Of a stretch of DNA of 58,761 nucleotides, positions 26,388-35,213 are shown piece after piece. The notes under the pieces were generated by a model that saw nothing but the letters and a program-made list of their open reading frames with translations, was not told the DNA's origin and ran no database searches. Each line of letters begins with the position of its first letter. Position 1 is the stretch's first letter. Both the position numbers and the translations under genes were made by a program. This stretch comes from Clostridia bacterium (GTDB taxonomy: Bacteria; Bacillota; Clostridia; Peptostreptococcales; Acidaminobacteraceae): positions 1-58,761 of the forward strand of contig JACUUV010000012.1 of assembly GCA_014859095.1 (NCBI GenBank), written 5' to 3'.

Positions 26388-27858
26388 CGTACAGTTTTGT
26401 CATATGGTACATCTTTCTCGCAAGTGTTGCTGAAAGGTCATGGGATGTGATTCTCCAGATCCAGTTGCCACCCAGTGTTGAAGGAAAATTCATGCGGGCT
26501 TTGTTGTCAAGACCTAGAAAGTCCTGCATTTGGGCAATCGCCATATATGCTGTTGAACTCCAGACGCCTCTGATGAAGCCCCAATGGTAGCCCTCTCCTC
26601 GATCGAGTTTGAGGTAGTCAATCGCAAATTCGCGGTCCTCTTTTGCGACATTATCCATCCAACCCGATATGGTCTCATTGTCGTGTGTGCCTGTGTAAGC
26701 GACAAAATTCTCATTATAATTATGAGGCAGATAGTCACTTTCTTCTCTCGCATCAAACGCGAACTGCAGGATCTTCATACCCGGAAAACCGGTGTATACC
26801 CTGAGGTCTATGACTTCCTGGGTCAAATATCCGAGATCTTCAGCAATAATGTTCACATCGCCAAGAGCCTCCTTGATGAACTTGAATAATTCCTTGCCCG
26901 GTCCTTTTGTCCATACGCCACCCTCCGCTGTCAAATCACCATAAGGAATTTCCCAGTATGCCTCAAAGCCTCTAAAATGATCGATTCTGACCACGTCGAA
27001 CTGTTCCAGACTGTGTGCGATTCTTTTGATCCACCACGAATAGCCTTGTTTTTTCATGTTGTCCCAGTCATAAATCGGATTTCCCCAAAGCTGACCAGTA
27101 GCTGAAAACGCATCTGGAGGGCATCCCGCCACACAAGTCGGATGCAAATTTCTGCCGAGTTTGAAAAGCTCAGGATTCGCCCAAACGTCACAGCTGTCCT
27201 CTGCAACATAAATCGGAATGTCTCCAATGATTTGGATTTCCTTGTCATTTGCCACTGCCTTCAGTTCATGCCATTGCTTATAAAAGAAATACTGCGTGAA
27301 CACCCAAAAGAATAGCTCATCCTTGTGTGTCTTTCTGAATTTTTCCACCGCAGGTGTTTTTCTGTTTTCGAATCCTTTTTCCCATTCTAGCCAAGACTTG
27401 TTGCCATTCTCAGCTTTGATCGCCATATAAAGAGCGAAATCCTCAATCCAAGCCTTCTCACTCTCATAAAACAATTCAAGCTCATGTGACAATCTGACTT
27501 TGGCATTTTTGTACGCTTCCCTGAGCAAAGGCATCTTGTTGTAATAAAGCTTCTCGTAATCCACTTTGTGTTTGCTCTTTCCAAGATTCGCTTTTTTCAC
27601 CATTTTCGAGTCCAAAAAACCTCGAATGATCAGCTCATCCAGGTCAATAAAATACGGATTGCCCGCAAATGCTGAAAATGACTGGTAAGGCGAATCCCCA
27701 TAACCTGTTATCCCGATGGGCAGGATCTGCCAGTTTTTCTGTCCGGCGGATTCCAAAAAATCCAAAAATGCATATGCACCCTTTCCAAGATCTCCAATAC
27801 CGTATTCACCAGGTAAAGATGAAATATGCAACAACACTCCACTGCTTCTCTTATTCAT
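26377..27858 (-). CDS. malQ: 4-alpha-glucanotransferase (amylomaltase)
   Basis: 493 aa, GH77. Catalytic residues are visible in context: nucleophile Asp in VVRIDHFRGFEAYW, acid/base Glu in IIAEDLGYL and the Asp of GTHDNET. It disproportionates malto-oligosaccharides in the cytoplasm. GAGG is upstream of the ATG. Driven by a near-perfect sigma-A promoter with a LacI-type operator over the start site. Divergent from the secreted amylase and near the debranching enzyme, so this is an alpha-glucan utilisation block. Confidence 0.95.
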   Translation of the reverse strand: MNKRSSGVLLHISSLPGEYGIGDLGKGAYAFLDFLESAGQKNWQILPIGITGYGDSPYQSFSAFAGNPYFIDLDELIIRGFLDSKMVKKANLGKSKHKVDYEKLYYNKMPLLREAYKNAKVRLSHELELFYESEKAWIEDFALYMAIKAENGNKSWLEWEKGFENRKTPAVEKFRKTHKDELFFWVFTQYFFYKQWHELKAVANDKEIQIIGDIPIYVAEDSCDVWANPELFKLGRNLHPTCVAGCPPDAFSATGQLWGNPIYDWDNMKKQGYSWWIKRIAHSLEQFDVVRIDHFRGFEAYWEIPYGDLTAEGGVWTKGPGKELFKFIKEALGDVNIIAEDLGYLTQEVIDLRVYTGFPGMKILQFAFDAREESDYLPHNYNENFVAYTGTHDNETISGWMDNVAKEDREFAIDYLKLDRGEGYHWGFIRGVWSSTAYMAIAQMQDFLGLDNKARMNFPSTLGGNWIWRITSHDLSATLARKMYHMTKLYGRI

Positions 27859-27948
27859 ATTGAACCTCTTTTCTTCAAATCAACCTATTTACAACTCATG
27901 ACTGAGACGCTTAGTTTTTTTTATATGTAACAGTTCAAATTTCAATTT

Positions 27949-27962
27949 TGCAACCGTTTGCA
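27949..27962. promoter_or_regulatory. LacI/GalR-type operator at the malQ start site
   Basis: TGCAACCGTTTGCA is a near-perfect palindrome with the central CG typical of LacI-family operators. It begins right at the expected +1 of the malQ promoter, so a bound repressor would block it. Confidence 0.75.
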
Positions 27963-27969
27963 CAGTATA

Positions 27970-27998
27970 ATTATATTGACTTTTTACTCACTTGTCAA
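27970..27998 (-). promoter_or_regulatory. Consensus sigma-A promoter of malQ
   Basis: On the minus strand: TTGACA (27998-27993), a 17-nt spacer and TATAAT (27975-27970). Both boxes match the consensus exactly; transcription would start near 27963. Confidence 0.85.
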
Positions 27999-28034
27999 CA
28001 AAAGGCGATTATTACATCTTATTTAAATTCACAG

Positions 28035-28063
28035 TTGCCATTGGTCCCTGTTTTTAATACAAT
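28035..28063 (+). promoter_or_regulatory. Sigma-A promoter of the amylase gene
   Basis: TTGCCA (28035-28040), 17-nt spacer and TACAAT (28058-28063); start expected near 28070, just before the second LacI-type operator. Confidence 0.7.
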
Positions 28064-28077
28064 AAACATGCAACATA

Positions 28078-28091
28078 TGCAATCGGTTGCA
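28078..28091. promoter_or_regulatory. LacI/GalR-type operator downstream of the amylase promoter
   Basis: TGCAATCGGTTGCA has the same half sites (TGCAA/TTGCA) and spacing as the malQ operator. It lies about +9 to +22 and ends about 18 nt before the amylase start codon. Confidence 0.7.
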
Positions 28092-28109
28092 TCAAATGAG
28101 GAGGACCCT

Positions 28110-29522
28110 ATGTCAAAAAAATTCAAACCGTTGTTGATCATTCTGATGCTGTCACTCGCCCTTTCAGGTTGCAGTTCGGAATCTGCTCCGGACACCGATG
28201 TCCAGGGATTTACAAAAGATGACATCATCTATTTCATCATGGTGGACCGTTTCGCGGATAGTGATCCTATTGACAATCCCGCCGATGTGGACAAATCAGA
28301 TTTGCGCGCCTTCCAGGGAGGAGATCTTGAAGGCATCATAGATAAACTGGATTATATAAAGTCCACAGGTGCAACGTCCATTTGGCTGACACCGATCATG
28401 ACAAACGGTCCAAATGGTTATCACGGCTACTGGATCTATGATTTTTATAGTGTCGACCCCCATTTTGGAGATATGGAGACATTCAAGAGATTGGTCGAGG
28501 AAGCCCATTCCAGGGATATTAAGGTGATTCTAGACTACATCGTCAATCATACCGGCTACGACTCCCCTTGGCTTGACGATCCGCAGAAGGTGGATTGGTT
28601 CAATCCCGATAGAAGCATAAGGAACTGGAAAGATCCTGAGGAAGTGGAGCTCGGTTGGCTTGCCGGACTGCCCGATCTCGATCAGACGAATCCTGAAGTT
28701 GAAAGCTATTTCATTGAAAACGCCCTCTGGTGGATTGATGAGACAGGCATTGACGGTTTCAGGCTGGACACTGTGAGACACGTCCCGGAAGCCTTTTGGG
28801 AAAAATTCACACAGACCATCAAAGAAAAGCACCCCCATTTCTTTTTCCTCGGTGAAGTATGGGATGAGAATACCAAGAAACTGGAAAGTTACCATCAAAC
28901 AGGTATCGACAGCATCACGAACTATTCGCTATACGCAGGGATAAAAAACGCCTTTAATCCTATGCCCAACATGTTTTCGCTGGTCAATGCGTTTTCCAAA
29001 GAAGAGGCTTTTTCAAGTCCCGATCTCAATGCCCTTTTCATCGACAACCATGACAATCCCAGATACATCAGCCTGAACCCCAAGTATGGGGAAGAATACA
29101 TGTTGCAGGCTTTGACGTTCCTCTATACCTATCCCGGCATACCAGTGCTCTACTATGGTACAGAAATTTCGATGACCGGCGGTGGCGATCCTGAAAATAG
29201 GCAGTTCATGGATTGGGAGCGGGCCGAAAGTCACTCCACACTGGACTATGTGAGGACCCTGTCTGAGCTTAGAGCGGAGTTCCTTGATGCTTTCAACCTC
29301 ATTCAATACGAAAAGGAATATATCGTCTACGAAATTTCCAAGAATGACAAAAAGCTTTTGATCCTCATCAATGCGAGCTCCAAAGAAAAGGATATCGCAT
29401 TTGACTACGAAGCAAAAGCTTTGATCAATCACTTGACCGGTGAAATCTCACAAGATTTCAGCGCAAATCATTTCAGTAAAAGCGCCTCACCATTTGAGAT
29501 CCTATTTTTCGTGGTCGAGTAA
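28110..29522 (+). CDS. Secreted GH13 alpha-amylase lipoprotein
   Basis: 470 aa from the ATG at 28110 (GGAGG 5 nt upstream). Lipoprotein signal with lipobox LALSGC near residue 19, so it should be anchored outside the membrane. Catalytic GH13 regions: VILDYIVNHT, nucleophile Asp in DGFRLDTVRH, Glu in FLGEVWDEN and Asp in FIDNHDNPR. It should cut starch-like polymers outside the cell to feed MalQ and the debranching enzyme. Its end overlaps the convergent debranching enzyme gene by 21 bp. Confidence 0.92.
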   Translation: MSKKFKPLLIILMLSLALSGCSSESAPDTDVQGFTKDDIIYFIMVDRFADSDPIDNPADVDKSDLRAFQGGDLEGIIDKLDYIKSTGATSIWLTPIMTNGPNGYHGYWIYDFYSVDPHFGDMETFKRLVEEAHSRDIKVILDYIVNHTGYDSPWLDDPQKVDWFNPDRSIRNWKDPEEVELGWLAGLPDLDQTNPEVESYFIENALWWIDETGIDGFRLDTVRHVPEAFWEKFTQTIKEKHPHFFFLGEVWDENTKKLESYHQTGIDSITNYSLYAGIKNAFNPMPNMFSLVNAFSKEEAFSSPDLNALFIDNHDNPRYISLNPKYGEEYMLQALTFLYTYPGIPVLYYGTEISMTGGGDPENRQFMDWERAESHSTLDYVRTLSELRAEFLDAFNLIQYEKEYIVYEISKNDKKLLILINASSKEKDIAFDYEAKALINHLTGEISQDFSANHFSKSASPFEILFFVVE

Positions 29523-31424
29523 GTACCAAATCCTTAAAATTTCAGCCACTGACCAAGCTTGGGCGGAGCATCCCCGTTGTGCATGAGGGGCTTCGCCCTC
29601 GAATATTTCCGAAGCACTCCCGTGAATCCCTTCATCGAGATGCTGATAAAAGGCCTGCAGAGCGTCCTCGATAAATGCTTTGTCATGATAGGTCTTCAGA
29701 TGTGCCTCAAAATATGGCCCAAGAAGCCATCCCCAAGCGGTGCCTCTGTGGTAAGCGCCATCTCTCGAAAGCAAGTCCCCTTCATAACGCGGATGAAAAT
29801 CAGGATCATCCCGTCTCAGTGTGAGCAAGCCGTAAGGTGTCTTGAAGTGTTCGGTCACATAATCCACAACGGGGATCCACCTTTCTTTCTCCAGCACTGG
29901 AAAGGGCAAACTTACGGCAAAAATCATGTTGGGTCTGGGAATGTCGATTGGCTTTCCCTCGATGATCAGGTCAAATAAATTGCCGTAAGCTTCATTCCAA
30001 AATAATTGATTGAAACTTTTTTGGGTTTTGTCGGCAATATCACTCAGTCCCATTCGATCGACCACAGCATCCGCACCGATTTCCGAGGCGAGCGCCACCG
30101 TCACACGAAGCGCATTGTACCACAGCGCATTGATTTCCACTGCCTTGCCATGTCTTGGAGTGACAACCCAACCGTTCACCTTGACATCCATCCAGGTCAA
30201 CTGTGTATCTTCATTTCCCGTGCTGAGCAGACCGTCCGTATCCATAAAGATGTCATTGATTGTTCCGCTGATATGATGTTTTAGAATACTTGTCAATTCT
30301 GGGAGCAAACGTTGAATCGCTTTTTTGTCTCCCGTATGTTTGTAATACAGATAAATCGCGTTGAAAAGCCAAAGCGTACCGTCGGATGTGTTGTACATCG
30401 GCGCTTCGCCTTCATCCGGAAAATTGTTCGGAATAATACCACGATAAGCCTTCGAAATGAATCCGTCGATCATCTCAAGTGCCTCCTCATAACGACCCGT
30501 TACAAGGGTCAGACCAGGCAGTGCAATCATGGTGTCTCTTCCCCAATCCGTGAACCATGGATAACCTGCGATGATTGTCTTTTTGCCAGTATTTTGTCTG
30601 TAGACCACGAAATCATCCGCGGCTTGTACGAGTCTATTGATCTGAGGATCATGAAATCCCGCCTTTTGAATCAGTTCATCATATCTCTCCACTCGGCTCT
30701 GAATGACATCCTGAGCTGGTTTGAATTCCGGCTTTATGCTTAAAGAAATTTCAATGCTGTTTTTTCCCGGAAGGAGGTCGTATGAAAACCCGCCTAAAAT
30801 GACATGCTTTTCAACATCCGGATAACCTCTTCCAGTTTCAATCGGGTAATAGCTCTGGCCACTGTATTCGCGACATGGTACGTATTCACCAAAGGCTTTC
30901 ATATAAACATTATACTTTCGGTCCGTTATGTGTAGCACTCCGCTCTCAGCATAGAGCTCAGCACTGTAATTTTCGAGTTTTGGAGTTTCTGTGTCGTGAT
31001 GATTTCTGAAATTGTAATAAGGCGTCAAGATCACCTTTCCGGCACGCTCCACATCGATTTCATAAACGAGCGCCAAATCGTTTCCACCATGGCTCATGGC
31101 AATCGTCTTTGTCACCTTGACAGCACCCTGTGCATAAGTCAGCTGAACGCTCCCTTTGTGCACATAATTCACCAAGTTGCTGTCTGTTTCACTTGTGGAT
31201 TCCTTATTTTCATAAGTCATATCAAATGAACCGTCGCCAAAATCAAAGGTTTCAACCATTTTTGAGATCAAGTGGACCCTCTCGATTGGCGGGTTCATGC
31301 TCACTGTATAAAGTGAGTGATATTTTCTGCAATTGGCACCATCCAGTGTTCCAAAACTGTAGCCACCAAGTCCATTGGTCATCAGATATTCATGATTCAT
31401 TATATATTCAGTTGTTTTTTTCAT
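29502..31424 (-). CDS. Glycogen debranching enzyme, amylo-alpha-1,6-glucosidase type
   Basis: 640 aa. N-terminal beta domain (LMTNGLGGYSFGTLDGANCRKYHSL) and a C-terminal alpha-alpha barrel with FTDWGRDTMIALPGL, GNEDTQLTWMDVKVNGW and PHAQRGCSAQAWSVAE, the layout of bacterial GDE_C/amylo-1,6-glucosidases. No signal peptide, so it works on internal or imported glucan. GAGGTG is upstream of the ATG. A cre-like site lies 17 nt before the start. Overlaps the amylase end by 21 bp. Confidence 0.9.
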   Translation of the reverse strand: MKKTTEYIMNHEYLMTNGLGGYSFGTLDGANCRKYHSLYTVSMNPPIERVHLISKMVETFDFGDGSFDMTYENKESTSETDSNLVNYVHKGSVQLTYAQGAVKVTKTIAMSHGGNDLALVYEIDVERAGKVILTPYYNFRNHHDTETPKLENYSAELYAESGVLHITDRKYNVYMKAFGEYVPCREYSGQSYYPIETGRGYPDVEKHVILGGFSYDLLPGKNSIEISLSIKPEFKPAQDVIQSRVERYDELIQKAGFHDPQINRLVQAADDFVVYRQNTGKKTIIAGYPWFTDWGRDTMIALPGLTLVTGRYEEALEMIDGFISKAYRGIIPNNFPDEGEAPMYNTSDGTLWLFNAIYLYYKHTGDKKAIQRLLPELTSILKHHISGTINDIFMDTDGLLSTGNEDTQLTWMDVKVNGWVVTPRHGKAVEINALWYNALRVTVALASEIGADAVVDRMGLSDIADKTQKSFNQLFWNEAYGNLFDLIIEGKPIDIPRPNMIFAVSLPFPVLEKERWIPVVDYVTEHFKTPYGLLTLRRDDPDFHPRYEGDLLSRDGAYHRGTAWGWLLGPYFEAHLKTYHDKAFIEDALQAFYQHLDEGIHGSASEIFEGEAPHAQRGCSAQAWSVAEILRIWYLLDHEK

Positions 31425-31440
31425 TTTATCACCTCTTTTT

Positions 31441-31455
31441 TGGTATCGTTTCCAT
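31441..31455 (-). promoter_or_regulatory. cre-like (CcpA) site upstream of the debranching enzyme
   Basis: The minus strand reads ATGGAAACGATACCA, which fits the catabolite-responsive element WTGNAANCGNWNNCW at every defined position. It is just upstream of the ribosome binding site, where it would act as a roadblock. Regulation by CcpA is inferred. Confidence 0.5.
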
Positions 31456-31679
31456 CAATTGAACACATTATAACGCATTTTAAATGTTAAGTAAATTTAT
31501 ATTGACAACGAATCCAATATTTGATAAATTATTAACAAGCTTATGATAGCAAATTATACCTAAGGGAAAAGAGCATTCTAATCTCAAAGGAAAACATTCT
31601 ATCGTTTATTTCTTATACGAATGTGAACCCCTTTGAGCACTCTGCCCTAAGGGGTTATTATTATTTTTTGGAGGACATT

Positions 31680-32765
31680 ATGACATCAATAAAGGAACTG
31701 ATCGACAGGCTATATAAAGAGGGTGATCTGGTGGACGAATCGCTCGTTCACATCATCGAGAACATTTCAGAGGAAGACCGGACCCACCTCTATGCGAAAG
31801 CTCTGGACAAAAAGAACCAATTTTATCAGGATACGGTCTACATGCGAGGCCTCATCGAATTTACAAATTACTGCAAACAGAATTGTGACTACTGCGGCAT
31901 TCGTGGCAAAAATGACAAAGTCGACCGTTACCGTCTCAGCAAGGAAGCCATACTCCATTGTTGTGAGGAGGGGCATGCTCTTGGTTATAGAACCTTTGTA
32001 CTGCAAGGTGGGGAGGATCCATTTTATACTGATGAAGTATTGGTCGACCTCATTGAATCCATCAAAAAAAGCTATCCTGACTCAGCGATAACTCTATCTA
32101 TTGGTGAACGCTCCTATGAAAGTTATGAAAAACTAAAAAAAGCTGGTGTGGACAGATACCTGCTCAGACACGAAACCGCATCCAAATCGCTTTATGAATC
32201 GCTTCATCCCAACATGTCATTCGAAAACAGACGCAGATGCCTCAGTGATCTCAAGAAGCTGGGTTATCAGGTAGGTGCAGGTTTCATGGTCGGGCTTCCA
32301 GGACAAACTTCTGCTGATCTCGCTGAAGACCTCAGATTCTTAAAAACTCTTGAGCCAGAAATGATCGGTATAGGACCTTATATTCCTCATGAGGAGACAC
32401 CACTTAAAGGCTCTACAGGAGGTACTGTGGAACAGACACTTGTAATGGTCGCTCTGACCAGACTCATGCTTCCAAAGGCACTGTTGCCATCCACAACCGC
32501 AATGGGCACGCTCGATCCAAAAGGCAGGGAAAAAGCTCTGAAGGCAGGAGCAAACGTCGTCATGCCCAATCTCTCACCAACTGATGTTCGTGAAAAATAC
32601 GAGCTTTACAAAGACAAGATTTGTACGGGAGATGAAGCGGCACATTGTCGCCAGTGCATCGAAGGCCGTATAAAAAACGCAGGCTTCCGAGTGGATATGG
32701 GTCGTGGTGATCACGTTTCCATATGGGGTCCCTCAAAAGCCTCAAGTTTGCAAATTGATTGGTAA
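31680..32765 (+). CDS. hydE: [FeFe] hydrogenase H-cluster radical SAM maturase HydE
   Basis: 361 aa from the ATG at 31680 (GGAGG 5 nt upstream; earlier in-frame ATG rejected). Radical-SAM CKQNCDYCGIRG and the HydE-type segments LLRHETASKSLYESLHP and GFMVGLPGQ are present. It builds part of the H-cluster of [FeFe] hydrogenase, so the organism should make or use hydrogen. hydF, hydG and the hydrogenase are not in the window. The C-terminal CTGDEAAHCRQC may bind a second cluster. Confidence 0.9.
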   Translation: MTSIKELIDRLYKEGDLVDESLVHIIENISEEDRTHLYAKALDKKNQFYQDTVYMRGLIEFTNYCKQNCDYCGIRGKNDKVDRYRLSKEAILHCCEEGHALGYRTFVLQGGEDPFYTDEVLVDLIESIKKSYPDSAITLSIGERSYESYEKLKKAGVDRYLLRHETASKSLYESLHPNMSFENRRRCLSDLKKLGYQVGAGFMVGLPGQTSADLAEDLRFLKTLEPEMIGIGPYIPHEETPLKGSTGGTVEQTLVMVALTRLMLPKALLPSTTAMGTLDPKGREKALKAGANVVMPNLSPTDVREKYELYKDKICTGDEAAHCRQCIEGRIKNAGFRVDMGRGDHVSIWGPSKASSLQIDW

Positions 32766-32869
32766 TGTTTTGTGAAACGAAACATTGGGCGTAGGTATGG
32801 TTCTCGCGAAGCGAAACTATACTAGCCTTCGGAAACTTGCTAGGTACCACTTTTGACCTGTCCCCAATC
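32764..32869. repeat. Dispersed palindromic repeat element, copy 2
   Basis: Between hydE and the membrane-protein gene. It holds the hairpin AATGTTT...AAACATT (32764-32786), GAAGCGAAACTATACTAGCC shared with the 58.6 kb locus, and, on the minus strand, GATTGGGGACAGGTC followed by GGTACCTAGC, shared with the 24.6 kb element. No coding potential. Confidence 0.65.
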
Positions 32870-32881
32870 ATACTTACTATT

Positions 32882-33547
32882 CTAAAGCATTTTCACAATG
32901 CCGTTCAACACTACCTGAATAACGATAAAAATAACGATAAAGGCTGCAGTGACGAATGTGTTGCTCAGCCTTGAAGTTTCTGCGGGTTGTTCACCATCCT
33001 GATTGATGTAATAATCCGCTCTGAGTCCGAGCACCAAATCCACCAAATTAAGCAGAATCAATAAGATCACTGTATAATTGAACAGTGTCTTAATAAAATC
33101 AAATCCCTTGACGATGGTCGCTCCAAACAATTTCGGATCGAAAAACACATCGAGTACGTTGCCTTCAATCATCGCAAGTCCGAAAACCCCAATCATTCCC
33201 AGGAAAGAAACCCCAACAAAAGCTTTGATGATTGTGGAAAACAGTTTCCTCCCCAAAGTGGATTCAGAAAACATCATCTTTTCAAACGGGTGAATTAACT
33301 TTTCATACTGATCATCGTAGGCTTTTACGGAAATCTTTGCGATATCTTTGCCTAAAATATGTCTAACACTTGTAGTGTCTTCCACTATAAGTGATCGGTC
33401 ATCGTGTCTAGCCAGTTCAAAATACTGGTCTTTCTCATCTTTATTAAGATCTTCCACATGGAGCACTTCTCCATATTTCATGTGTATGCTGAGTGCATAT
33501 CGCAAATGTGCTCTCTTTCGTGGTATAGGTTGTTTAGTTTCGCTCAT
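32882..33547 (-). CDS. Membrane protein of unknown function
   Basis: 221 aa, not recognised. The N-terminal ~105 residues are soluble and charged; three hydrophobic segments follow (about 108-128, 155-175 and 198-220) with a soluble stretch between the last two. No catalytic motif is visible. GGAGG lies upstream of the ATG. Single-gene unit. Confidence 0.7.
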   Translation of the reverse strand: MSETKQPIPRKRAHLRYALSIHMKYGEVLHVEDLNKDEKDQYFELARHDDRSLIVEDTTSVRHILGKDIAKISVKAYDDQYEKLIHPFEKMMFSESTLGRKLFSTIIKAFVGVSFLGMIGVFGLAMIEGNVLDVFFDPKLFGATIVKGFDFIKTLFNYTVILLILLNLVDLVLGLRADYYINQDGEQPAETSRLSNTFVTAAFIVIFIVIQVVLNGIVKML

Positions 33548-33638
33548 GTAAACCCTCCGTAAATATAGTATTGTTGTTTATACCCGTAATATGGTGTTCA
33601 ATCACTAATGATATTATAACACAAATGATTCATTTGCA

Positions 33639-33694
33639 TGAAAAAAACAGGGCGTAACAGCATCACCTGTCACTCAACCCTGCCTTAACCATAT
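33639..33694 (-). terminator. Terminator of the thiol operon
   Basis: On the minus strand CAGGG...CCCTG closes a long-loop hairpin, followed by seven T. The left arm lies inside the last codons of the 159-aa gene. Confidence 0.55.
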
Positions 33695-34142
33695 TCTCCA
33701 GTTGGGAAATCAACTTTCTCTTTTCCTCGATCACTTCACTCAGTATATTATATGGCTGGTTGTCATAGGATTCATTGTCCATGACCAATCTGCCCTGAAT
33801 ATCGAGAATCAAGGCATACACGGAATTCTCCTGTTCGATGGCAAACTTGATGAGCTCCTTACGATCGCTGGTATTCGGTCCGACAATGGTTCTTGAGAAC
33901 TGATTGATGAGTGATGAAATCTTGTCATAAAATGCAAAGTCCAAGTCTTCAGCCATCTCATCGTTGATGCCCTCAATCAAATGCTCATAATGGGCTATAT
34001 CATTTTCCGTGGATTTGATCAGGACGTTCATGACCATCCGAATTCTAACATCGCCTTGATCATCCCTCGCCTTTTCAAAAATCTGTTTTCTTTTGTTGGT
34101 TATCTCAACACCCTTTTTAAGGACATCGCGTATATCATACAT
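33663..34142 (-). CDS. Putative ferritin-like/rubrerythrin-fold helical protein
   Basis: 159 aa, almost all helix by composition. The Glu/His spacing in TENDIAHYEHL and FAIEQENSVYALI, plus a closing EVIEEKRKLISQLENM, resembles rubrerythrin-type ferritin-like bundles, but the full ExxH set is not complete, so metal binding is uncertain. AGGTG is upstream of the ATG. It lies 26 nt downstream of the TRM11-like gene and is probably the last gene of the gamma-glutamyl thiol operon. Confidence 0.5.
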   Translation of the reverse strand: MYDIRDVLKKGVEITNKRKQIFEKARDDQGDVRIRMVMNVLIKSTENDIAHYEHLIEGINDEMAEDLDFAFYDKISSLINQFSRTIVGPNTSDRKELIKFAIEQENSVYALILDIQGRLVMDNESYDNQPYNILSEVIEEKRKLISQLENMVKAGLSDR

Positions 34143-34168
34143 CCAATCACCTTTTCTTAAAATTCCCT

Positions 34169-35191
34169 TTATTTCCTAACAATCAACAAATCTCTATTGA
34201 CCGCCTGTTCCACCCAGTGTTCAAATCCATCATAAGGTGAGTGTTCAAGAACTTCAAATCCCGCTTTCCTAAAGACTTCCGAGATTTCCGTACGCCCGAT
34301 ATGATGCGTGTTGTAAGCAATCACGCCCGCGCCACCTTTTTTCAAAAGCAGATGCCATTCTTTGGCGGATGATTTCAGAAGTGCCAAAATATCGACGAAT
34401 TTTGTCGCTGATGTCGACGAATGCTGAACGCCATAAGGCAAATCTGTTACAAAAATGTGAAATTGTTCTTTTCTGAAAAAGCAATTGGATTCACGCGTAT
34501 CGCCCTGAGCGAATTGGATCACACGGACGTCTTTGGCCTTATAGTTTTCCTTCGTGTCCGCTGTTATGATAGTATATTTTGTACCTTTGTGTTCACCGAA
34601 CATATTGATGGTCTGGTGTTCTGCCTCATGCTTATACATATGGTATTTCAGATAGCGTTTCATATATTGGTTGATCTCGCTCACGTCGTTCTTGTCGATA
34701 TCGATTCCGGAGGCGTTGTATCCCATGATCAGGGATTTGAACAGCGTCGTTCCTCGCCCGCACATCGGATCGAACACGGTCAGTGGCGTATCATATTTTT
34801 CCGCGAAGTCACTGCTGAACACCCCAATATTGATCATCATGGCAGTGAATTCCTCATTTGTCTTTCCGCTGTACTTGAGGATGCTGGCCATATCGTCCTT
34901 GAAATAACTGGACCTGCCGTCATTCAAAGGTACCAAGCTTGATTCGTCCCTGATTTCAAACAAAATGTGCAGTGATGATATTCGGTGCAGTATTTTGAGC
35001 GTCCGCTCCTTAAGCGGAACCTCAAGTGAGAAACAAAAGAGCTCCACCCCGCCAATCGTTTTGTAACCGATCATTTCGTATTTTTCGCCTGCAGCGTTCA
35101 TCAATATTTGAAACTCATTTGATAAAAGCGTCCTCGTGGACTCATAATATCGGCTGTTCGGATGTGGATATCGAAGTATCCCGTAAATCAT
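34169..35191 (-). CDS. TRM11-like SAM-dependent methyltransferase
   Basis: 340 aa. SAM-binding motif VFDPMCGRGTTLFKSL, second acidic motif GIDIDK, and a catalytic-type DLPYG (a variant of the N/D-P-P-Y of nucleic-acid N-methylases) are present, similar to TRM11/UPF0020 RNA methylases. The N terminus has no clear THUMP domain. Start at ATG 35191 (GGAGG 5 nt upstream, itself inside an earlier in-frame ATG). 22 nt downstream of the ATP-grasp gene. Target RNA or small molecule unknown. Confidence 0.72.
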   Translation of the reverse strand: MIYGILRYPHPNSRYYESTRTLLSNEFQILMNAAGEKYEMIGYKTIGGVELFCFSLEVPLKERTLKILHRISSLHILFEIRDESSLVPLNDGRSSYFKDDMASILKYSGKTNEEFTAMMINIGVFSSDFAEKYDTPLTVFDPMCGRGTTLFKSLIMGYNASGIDIDKNDVSEINQYMKRYLKYHMYKHEAEHQTINMFGEHKGTKYTIITADTKENYKAKDVRVIQFAQGDTRESNCFFRKEQFHIFVTDLPYGVQHSSTSATKFVDILALLKSSAKEWHLLLKKGGAGVIAYNTHHIGRTEISEVFRKAGFEVLEHSPYDGFEHWVEQAVNRDLLIVRK

Positions 35192-35213
35192 GTTTGCCTC
35201 CATAATCCAATGT

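Noticed and set aside
26261-26590. 109-codon plus-strand frame over the malQ end
   Set aside because: It is the reverse of malQ and its terminator, with no ribosome binding site or recognisable product.
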